A stretch of DNA of 64,000 nucleotides. Source: Isoetes taiwanensis (taxonomy: Eukaryota; Streptophyta; Lycopodiopsida; Isoetales; Isoetaceae). Position 1 is the stretch's first letter; each line of letters starts with the position of its first letter. The DNA lies in NCBI GenBank assembly GCA_021234155.1, contig JAJEKV010000057.1, forward strand, positions 7,717,956-7,781,955, given 5' to 3'. The translations under genes were made by a program, and so were the position numbers. Under the pieces are notes generated by a model, which saw only the letters and a program-made list of their open reading frames with translations, was not told the origin of the DNA and did no database searches. Positions 56,698-64,000 of the stretch are shown one piece after another.

Positions 56698-57933
56698 AGG
56701 TGTGCTAGTTCATGAAACGGTATATTTATAACATAAGGTTTAGATAGTTTAAGGGCTGTATTGTATAAGAAAGAGTATGAAAATATGGCAAAAAGGAATC
56801 TTTACCAACTCCTGTATTTAGGGAAGGTTTTTTTTTTAGGCCCAACCATCCATTGGTTTTAGACGGTGAAAAAAAAAAAAGAGGATGCATGATCAGGCTA
56901 TGGTGGCGAGCACGATGCGCTCTTCTTCTTTTCTGCGGCAGAGCTTTTGGCGATGAATCGGCTAGGACAAAGGGCGCTAGGGCAGATGCATGTCGTCTTG
57001 GTATAGTGGCAGTAGTTTCTTCTGATTGTTCAGCTTCTTAAGCAAAGGTGCTAGCCGACTACCAGACCATGTTCATCATGTATTGAAAAGCTCTGCTACC
57101 TCGATTTTATGATTAGAAGAAGGTGCCTCATTAAGCTCGAGTTCTAGGTAAGGGTTAGAGGCCCGTTTCTTCGGCGGAATCCTTGTTGTTGACACCTACT
57201 TAATGCATGCTGCTTAGGAAATAGGTTTGAAATAAAGTAAGACTGAATTTCATGTGCTTAGGAAATAAGAAAGACTTTGAAAATTGTATGTGCGCTTGCA
57301 TTGGGCAGGCTGCTTGGAGCTGCGCATTGCGAAGGGGGTTTAATCTTTATGCAGGTGCCCATTACGTGGTGGTTTAATCTTTGCGGGTGCCTCACATTAA
57401 ATTTGGAAGCGGGTTGTCGCGGCGAACATTTTGTGTGGGCCTTAAACTTGTGGCACAGGTTGGAGGATGCCAATATAGCATTCTTTGTCCGCTGCTTCGA
57501 GCTTGGTAGCAGTTCTTTGTGCTTGTATCTCCCTGTGGTGCTTCTAATCTTGCGGTGGCCGGTTGTTCAAAGTCAAAGCATGAACTTTGCGAGGTAAGAA
57601 TCAGATCGTGGATTGTAAGGATTGTAGGCCGCTAAGAAACCTTGTGGCAGAAGTTGGACGTGCCAATATAGCATGCCTATCTTTGCCTTGCTATGTGTGG
57701 CGTGTACCTATGTTTAAGGGATAGATTCTAATTTTATCTTCTTTCTAATTTGGAGTCAAACTAATATTGGGTTTTATTACAATGGTTGTCAACCCTCCTT
57801 AAAAATAGAGCCACCTCAGCGTTTGACCCCATCTCACGCTGAGGTGTAGGGCTAGGATGGCCCCAGAGGGCATATGCCTGGGAATATTCTCAGATCCAAC
57901 GTCAGGGAATCGCCTAGAGGCCTCATCAACGAT
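56698..57933. mobile_element. Unclassified insertion in the tRNA repeat (~1.24 kb)
   Basis: The repeat is cut after 'cttagtcaata' and resumes at about 57934 with 'ataatggagatatg'. The inserted DNA has no CTAG-hairpin end, no clear inverted termini and no poly-A. It has short frames, the longest 106 codons (57277-57597, plus), GC-richer and protein-like in places but unrecognised. Its left ~0.75 kb also occurs at 44090-44841, inside the duplication. Its right ~0.49 kb is unique in the window. Confidence 0.5.
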
Positions 57934-58322
57934 ATAATGGAGATATGTATGCCTTATATTATATTTTAGAACCAAGTAAGCAACATGTAAAAAATCAATT
58001 AATGCTCCAACTTGATCAAACTTCATAAGGTTATGCCATGCTTCATGTTGACCAACCTTGAACGTATTTAGACATATATTCATAGAGGGGTGATGCTTTG
58101 CTCGATCAAACCTTAGAGGGGTTCACATAAATCTATAGAGGGATTATGCCTTGCTCGATCAAACCTCAATCATACTTAGAAATAAATTATAGAGGGTTTA
58201 CAGCTTAATCAATCAAACGTTAGAGCGTTATCATTGCTCAATCAAACTATAGTTGTGGTACAACTTCACAGTTATGTCCTTCGGCGAGTTCATGAAGTGT
58301 CAGCACGCTCATAAAACAAACC

Positions 58323-58394
58323 GACCAAGATGGGACTCAAACCCATAATCTCCCGCTCCAGAGGCGAGCGCCTTATTCATTAGGCCACATGGTC
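58323..58394 (-). tRNA. tRNA-Arg-derived copy with CTG anticodon, degraded
   Basis: Full length, but the anticodon loop reads CTCTGGA on minus, so positions 34-36 are CTG (a glutamine anticodon). The T loop is TTTGAGT and the D loop has lost its GG pair (AATGAATAA), so the internal promoter boxes are weakened. Probably a pseudogene. Confidence 0.7.
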
Positions 58395-59242
58395 ATTGCC
58401 ATATTTAAATTTTCACTTGAGACACTAGGATGGTTTGAGTTTTTCTTTTAAGTAAGAAACAAGAATGGTAGGCAACCATCTAAACCTGACTCAAAAAGGA
58501 TTTTTTTTATCAACCTTACAACTAGCCGTATATAAGAACAATCCCACAAAATTCATACATCTGCTAAATCTATCCCTATGACGTATTCTATAGAAAACCA
58601 TAAACTAACTTGTAATGGATTTGGGACCAAAAGAATCTAAGAACACAAGATTTATAGCTCATTTATATGCCTAGTACAGATTGCAGTGTTGCGCCTAATG
58701 AAACCTTTGTTTTTGTTCAATATAATCCAACAGTAGTTTGGCGTATTTCGCAAAAAAGAGAAAAGAAAAAGAAAAAGAGAGTAATTTGGCGTAATTTGGC
58801 AGGTTCACATATTACGAATCACTCGTACTTCTTAGTCAATATAATGGAGATATGTATGCCTTATATGTAAAAAATCAACTAATGCTCCAACTTGATCAAA
58901 CTTCATAAGGTTATGCCATGCTTCATGTTGACCAACCTTGAACGTATTTAGACATATATTCATAGAGGGATGATGCTTTGCTCGATCAAACCATAGAGGG
59001 GTTATCCTTGCTTGATGAAACTTTCGATCTGCAATAAGACCTTAATTCTATTTAGACATAAATCTATAGAGGGATTATGCCTTGCTCGATCAAACCTCAA
59101 TCATACTTAGAAATAAATTATAGAGGGTTTACAGCTTAATCAATCAAATATCATTGCTCGATCAAACTATAGTTGTAGTACAACTTCACAGTTATGTCCT
59201 TCGGCGAGTTCATGAAGTGTCAGCACGCTCATAAAACAAACC

Positions 59243-59314
59243 GACCAAGATGAGACTCGAACCCATAATCTCCCGCTCTGGAGGCGAGCGCCTTGTCCAT
59301 TAGGCCACATGGTC
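59243..59314 (-). tRNA. tRNA-Arg-derived copy with CCA anticodon
   Basis: Foldable, with intact A-box and B-box. The anticodon loop reads CTCCAGA on minus, giving CCA (a tryptophan anticodon) in an arginine tRNA body. The T stem has a G-T pair. Either a drifting pseudogene or a mis-identity tRNA. Confidence 0.75.
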
Positions 59315-60091
59315 ATTGCTATATTTGGATTTTCACCTGAGACACTAGGATGGTTTGTGTTTTTCTTTTATGTAAGAAACAAGAATGGTAGGCAACCATC
59401 TAAACCTGACATAAAGCCGGATTTTTTTTTTATCAACTTTACAACTAGCCGTATATAAGAACAATCCCACAAAATTCATATATCTGCTAAATCTATCCCT
59501 ATGGCGTATTCTATAGAAAACCATAAACAAGATTTATAGCTCATTTATATGCCTAGTACAGATTGCAGTGTTGCGCCTAATGAAACCTTTGTTTTTGTTC
59601 AATATAATCCAACAGTAATTTGGCGTATTTCACAAAAAAGAGAAAAGAAAAAGAAAAAGAGAGTAATTTGGCGTAATTTGGCAGGTTCACATATTACGAA
59701 TCATTCGTACTTCTTAGTCAATATAATGGAGATATGTATGCCTTATATTATATTTTAGAACCAAGTAAGCAACATGTAAAAAATCAACTAATGCTCCAAC
59801 TTTATGAAACTTCATAAGGTTATGCCATGCTTCATGTTGACCAACCTTGAACATATTTAGACATATATTCATAGAGGGGTGATGCTTTGCTCGATCAAAC
59901 CTTAGAGGGGTTATCCTTGCTTGATGAAACTTTAGTTGTAGCACAACTTTACAGTTGCATCGATCTGCAATAAGACCTTAATTCTATTTAGACATAAATC
60001 TATAGAGGGATTATGCCTTGCTCGATCAAACCTCAATTCATACTTAGAAATAAATTATAGATGGTTTACAGCTTAATCAATCAAACCTTAA

Positions 60092-62721
60092 CACTAGACC
60101 TGTCCCATGATGGACCATTAAAGGGCATTTTGAAGGTTTACAAAAAAAATCATATAAAATCAAGGGCCAAAGCCTTTCTAGGAGTTCATATATGGCAGTT
60201 ATGGTTCATATAAAAAATAAACAAAAATATATCAGCTCCCGTTCTTGTGAGTTATGCACTAGCAAACCCAAGGGGGTCAAGTACCAAAAGCTTCATATTC
60301 ACACAAAGTAAAACTGTCTTAACGAAAAGATTTTTTTGATTTTTTTGGCTATATAATTTTTCTACACGAGATATAGAGCAAGACACAAAAAACTGCATCT
60401 CAATCCGAAGTCTGTGAAGGAAGATATAGCCATTCAAACATGACAGGGTCAGAACTGTCTTCTGCTTTCTGAGAACCACTACTGGTTCCCAAAAAGCAGT
60501 TGTGGTATAAAAACAATAACTTTTGGAAGGAGATAAACTTTGAGCTCAAATTTGGCATATAAGTAGTTCACGAGGACCTCCATCCTAGAAAAATGTTTGT
60601 TGAGTTTGAATTTGATGTTTTGACTTTTACTTCTAATTTTAATTTTAGGGAATTTGTACAAATGGGTAACATTGATACATATGACTCTAGGTTGTCCTCC
60701 AAAAAATCACATTATGAAAGTTTATAAGAATATGAAACCAATGCAAAAACAAGCTCGTGAAAAGAGTAAAAGACATGGTAAATAAAAATCAAAAACGATT
60801 TCTGTACCTGCCCATTACTGGTCCATAGTCCATTAAAAAATCAATAATATACTTATGTTAGTCCATCTCACGTTGAGTTTTGGGACATGAGTAGCTCCTG
60901 AACCACTTTGTTCACAAAAAATATCTGTTGGTCATTATCTTGAGGATTGTATTAAAATAAATAGCATCAATTATATTATGTCTTCCATGTTTATTCTAGA
61001 TTTCTGCCTTAAAGGTGTGACTTTACAAAATCACATCCTCGAAGTATCTCATATCAAGAAACAAATGCAAAAAGAACCAAGGAAAAATATGAAAAACTTT
61101 TTCTATAAAACATCAAGATAGACTGCTATCTGCCGCAGTCCGATTCTTGAACCATCATTGGTCCAAATGATTGAAAGTTTAAAATCAATAATGGCATCAC
61201 TTTAATCAATTTTGATCTCAACTTTCGCATATAGTTTACTTGTATGATTCTCTGTAGGAGAAAATTAGTTGACTATGTGAGCTTGCGTAATTTAAGGGTA
61301 AGATTGAAGCACAAAGAATTGAGAATTTATGAGGTACTTATGACCAATTGAACCTACATGGACCTCCACTTACACCTTTCAAAAATCATGTGATCGAAGC
61401 TAAAAAGCCATAGTATCATTCTATGGGGCAAAATGGATAAGGCTAGTGAGAGATATATGCTCTATACAATTGGTCTCATGGACCATAAATGGTGATGCAT
61501 GCTTATATAAATTAAAACCTTAGAAATAACATGCTACTTTAACATGCAACTAGAGATTTATATTGCCAAGAAAGGTATGCATCCATGAAAAATATAATAT
61601 ACATGAAAGATAACCTACATGTAACATTATTCTACTTAGATGACAATGCTTTATAGCAAAGAACACGTATATAAAGTTTACGCTAGTAAGAAATAAACAG
61701 ATTTCTTTGTATTTTTTTTCAATAAGAACATACAACCTATATAAGAGATCTCCATATAAGTCAATGTTCACATTTTCAACTATTTTATAGGTTTATATGG
61801 GGAAAGGTAGTGTCTCTTCCATGAACTAAAGAGTCATATGGTCTAATTACATATTGTCATGGCTAAACTTCACAACATTCACTTAATTCATCAATAAACA
61901 TCACTAAATATGACCATTGTGGAGTTTTGGAGCTATAATTGTGGAGTTAACTCAACTTTTATACTCTAATGTGTTAATCCTGCAGCTGTACATCATGTTT
62001 TAATCCCAAAAATTGCATGGTTACACTCTAATTACCCTATATGTAAGTTGATAAGAGTTATATTCTATGTAGATATAAGTAGAATGTATCACTTATTACC
62101 CTCATGGTATTATGGATGGTTGTTATTTGAGCATTTTAACATATACTTGTGTCCTGAATTCTGTATCGTAGATTCTTTTAGTAAATTGTGAGGTTAACAT
62201 GACTTATGAACACTCCAAAAAATCACGAGACTATAGCTCGTATAGTTAGCAACCCATGGCCACAAGAATTAAGTTAAAACTTGTTATAATAAGAGAGAAA
62301 TAATTCTCGAACCGCAAGCAGCTTTTTTGACCAAAATAGGGTTTGGCGGCTTCCACCAATATCAGATGATAGCAATAAAACACGGGAACATAAAACTCAA
62401 TGTGTTCTATGATAAACATGCAAATACCTCCAACTTTAGCAAGGTTTAGGTCACTTTATGCTAGAAAAATTGAAGAAGACAGTTCTGGACTGGTGCAAAA
62501 ACTACCAAATTCTCTAATATTTGAGCAATCACCACAAGGTAGAGGTGACCCCATTGGTCTTGAAATTCTCAGAGGTCATTAAGAAACAAGTGAATACTCA
62601 AATGGTGGCGGTATAGTTCAAAATCGAAATGTCTGTTATGAGTTACATGGGTTTAAGTGGCAGAGGTCATGTGGGCCAGTTCTGGTACATGGATCAGGAA
62701 TGGTTCCAGGACAGGTCTAGT
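60092..62721. mobile_element. CACTA-like non-autonomous transposon (2.63 kb)
   Basis: The insertion lies in the 'caaacctta/aagc' part of a tRNA repeat. It starts CACTAGACCTGTCC and ends GGACAGGTCTAGT, so ACTAGACCTGTCC is a 13-bp terminal inverted repeat. The flanks are TTAA on both sides (60088-60091, 62722-62725), where intact repeats have TTAA once. CACTA elements normally give 3-bp duplications, so TAA may be the true one. TTAA would also fit a piggyBac-type event. Internal motifs 'tggacca' and 'tggtcca' recur at many points in both orientations, as subterminal repeats do. The longest frames are 60-76 codons, so no transposase. Confidence 0.65.
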
Positions 62722-62824
62722 TTAAAGCATTATCATTGCTCGATCAAACTATAGTTGTGGTACAACTTCACAGTTATGTCCTTCGGCGAGTTCATGAAGT
62801 GTCAGCACGCTCATAAAACAAACC

Positions 62825-62896
62825 GACCAAGATGGGACTTGAACCCATAATCTCCCGCTTCGGAGGCGAGCACCTTGTCCATTAGGCCACATGGTC
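62825..62896 (-). tRNA. tRNA-Arg(CCG), near-intact copy
   Basis: Anticodon CCG is kept (loop CTCCGAA on minus). The T loop is TTCAAGT rather than TTCGAGT, which slightly changes the B-box. Acceptor and D arm are intact. CAA upstream and TTTT downstream on minus. Confidence 0.8.
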
Positions 62897-63261
62897 ATTG
62901 CTATATTTGGATTTTCACCTGAGACACTAGGATGTTTGTGTTTTTCTTTTAAGTAAGAAACAAGAATGGTAGGCAACCATCTAAACCTGACTCAAAAAGG
63001 ATTTTTTTTTTATTAACCTTACAACTAGCCGTATATAAGAACAATCCCACAAAATTCATACATCTGCAAAATCTATCCCTATGGCGTATTCTATAGAAAA
63101 CCATAAACTAACATGTAATGGATTTGGGACCAAAAGAATCTAAGAACACAAGATTTATAGCTCATTTATATGCCTAGTACAGATTGTAGTGTTGCGCCTA
63201 ATGAAACCTTTGTTTTTGTTCAATATAATCGAACAGTAATTTGGCGTATTTTGCAAAAAAG

Positions 63262-63366
63262 AGAAAAGAAAAAGAAAAAGAAAAAGAAAAAGAAAAAGAA
63301 AAAGAAAAAGAAAAAGAAAAAGAAAAAGAAAAAGAAAAAGAAAAAGAAAAAGAAAAAGAAAAAGAG
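63262..63366 (+). repeat. (AAAAAG)n microsatellite expansion
   Basis: About 17 hexamer units of A5G on plus, where other tRNA-repeat units have only one or two. It accounts for the longer unit here and yields a spurious K/E-rich plus frame and F/L-rich minus frame. Confidence 0.9.
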
Positions 63367-63842
63367 AGTAATTTGGCAGGTTCACATATTACGAATCACT
63401 TGTACTTCTTATTCAATATAATGGAAATATGTATGCCTTATATTATATTTTAGAACCAAGTAAGCAACATGTAAAAAATCAACTAATGCTCCGACTTGAT
63501 CAAACTTCATGTTGACCAACCTTGAATGTATTTAGACACATATTCATAGAGGGGTGATGCTTTGCTCGATGAAACCTTGGAGGGGTTATCCTTGCTTGAT
63601 GAAACTTTAGTTGTAGCACAACTTTACAGTTGCGTCGATCTGCAATAAGACCTTAATTCTATTTAGACATAAATCTATAGAGGGATTATGCCTTGCTCGA
63701 TCAAACCTCAATCATACTTAGAAATGAATTATAGAGGGTTTACAGCTTAATCAATCAAACCTTAGAGCGTTATCATCTATAGTTGTGGTACAACTTCACA
63801 GTTATGTCCTTCGGCGAGTTCATGAAGTGTCAGCACGCTCAT

Positions 63843-63846
63843 AAAA
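63843..63846 (-). terminator. Pol III terminator downstream of the tRNA
   Basis: On minus a TTTT lies 6 bases after the tRNA 3' end, the usual stop for RNA polymerase III. Equivalent runs follow most copies of the repeat. Confidence 0.5.
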
Positions 63847-63852
63847 CAAACC

Positions 63853-63924
63853 GACCAAGATGGGACTCGAACCCATAATCTCCCGCTCCGGAGGCGAGCG
63901 CCTTGTCCATTAGGCCACATGGTC
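63853..63924 (-). tRNA. tRNA-Arg(CCG), best intact copy
   Basis: A 72-bp cloverleaf on minus with CCG anticodon (loop CTCCGGA), A-box TGGCCTAATGG, B-box GGTTCGAGTCC and no intron. The 3' CCA is not encoded, as usual for nuclear genes. Plant pol III context is present: AT-rich upstream with CAA about 3 bases before the 5' end, and TTTT downstream. The acceptor has one T-T mismatch. It would read CGG codons if expressed and charged. Confidence 0.88.
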
Positions 63925-63936
63925 ATTGCTATATTT
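63925..63936 (-). promoter_or_regulatory. Upstream CAA/TATA-like element of the tRNA
   Basis: On minus the bases before the tRNA read AAATATAGCAAT. Plant tRNA genes commonly have a CAA start motif 3-10 bases upstream and a TATA-like AT stretch. The same string precedes nearly all copies, so it is part of the repeated unit. Confidence 0.5.
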
Positions 63937-64000
63937 GGATTTTCACCTGAGACACTAGAATGGTTTGAGTTTTTCTTTTAAGTAAGAAACAAGAATGGTG

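Larger units (their letters stand above)
44842..57446. repeat. 12.6 kb tandem duplication, copy 2
   Basis: It is colinear with 32218-44841 (see copy 1). It begins inside a truncated Helitron H-D end and finishes near 'gtgggccttaaacttg' at about 57446, where copy 1 reads 'ctggttaagcgcc'. A TTAA(A)-like microhomology may mark the junction, but both ends fall in noisy sequence. Confidence 0.8.
57934..60091 (-). repeat. tRNA-repeat array, segment 8 (clean)
   Basis: About 2.2 units with two tRNA copies (58323, 59243; period ~920 bp). Several units show precise internal deletions, for example a missing 'tagttgtagcacaacttt' block near 58110 and 59020. Sequence here is much cleaner than in segments 1-3. 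Confidence 0.85.
62722..64000 (-). repeat. tRNA-repeat array, segment 9 (clean, runs off the window)
   Basis: About 1.25 units with two tRNA copies (62825, 63853; period ~1.03 kb). The longer period is due to an expanded AAAAAG microsatellite. The array continues beyond 64000. Confidence 0.9.

Noticed and set aside
63170..63421. Recurring ~62-83 codon frame starting MPSTDCSV, also near 43803, 58667 and 59549
   Set aside because: It recurs because the tRNA repeat recurs. It runs into the AAAAAG tract, has no domain, and substitutions show no coding bias.
1841..63924. The tRNA-bearing unit considered as a classical SINE
   Set aside because: Units are ~1 kb, joined in tandem, without poly-A/T tails or target-site duplications at unit borders; a satellite-like array fits better.

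Overview
This window looks like nuclear DNA from a repeat-rich land plant. The evidence is the plant-type L1 LINEs (ORF2 with APE endonuclease, reverse transcriptase and a C-terminal zinc-knuckle block), Helitron ends of the TC...hairpin-CTAG type, and eukaryotic tRNA genes with a CAA start motif just upstream. I cannot name the species. I see no intact host protein gene. Almost everything is repeat or mobile DNA, mostly nested.

The substrate is an array of a ~0.95-1.05 kb repeat that carries a minus-strand tRNA-Arg(CCG) gene or relic. I count 12 full-length or nearly full-length tRNA copies and three fragments. Array segments are 1.65-4.05, 18.0-18.75, 22.7-23.9, 30.1-30.3, 37.7-39.55, 43.7-44.1, 50.3-52.2, 56.3-56.7, 57.9-60.1 and 62.7-64.0 kb. 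Between them the array is split by insertions whose outer flanks rejoin into intact repeat sequence. These are a 0.5 kb foldback MITE (3.13-3.65 kb), a very large Helitron-bounded insertion (4.05-17.99 kb), a 3.9 kb Helitron (18.75-22.70 kb), a head-to-tail Helitron pair with a third nested inside (23.88-30.11 kb), a 2.2 kb Helitron (30.26-32.47 kb), LINEs, an unclassified insertion (56.70-57.93 kb) and a CACTA-like element (60.09-62.72 kb).

Inside the 4.05-17.99 kb insertion are catgcc minisatellites in both orientations, arranged as inverted arms around ~0.8 kb and ~0.31 kb tandem repeats. From about 32.22 to 57.45 kb lies a ~12.6 kb direct tandem duplication. Each copy holds one LINE with the same target-site duplication, ~1.85 kb of tRNA repeat, and two homopurine-filled Helitrons in tandem. 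Six Helitrons carry 1.5-2.0 kb of nearly pure purine on their own sense strand, about 10 kb in total.

Sequence quality is uneven. Otherwise near-identical repeats differ in scrambled patches centred on CAG/CTG-type triplets, while 57.9-64.0 kb and some LINE stretches look clean. I infer consensus errors, possibly at CHG-methylated cytosines in long reads. Many frame breaks and broken tRNA anticodon arms may therefore not be real. The first 1.6 kb is GC-rich and unassigned, with a very weak hint of a PPR-type protein fragment. The elements do not form a pathway: the layout records repeated transposition into a tRNA repeat array, followed by a recent tandem duplication.
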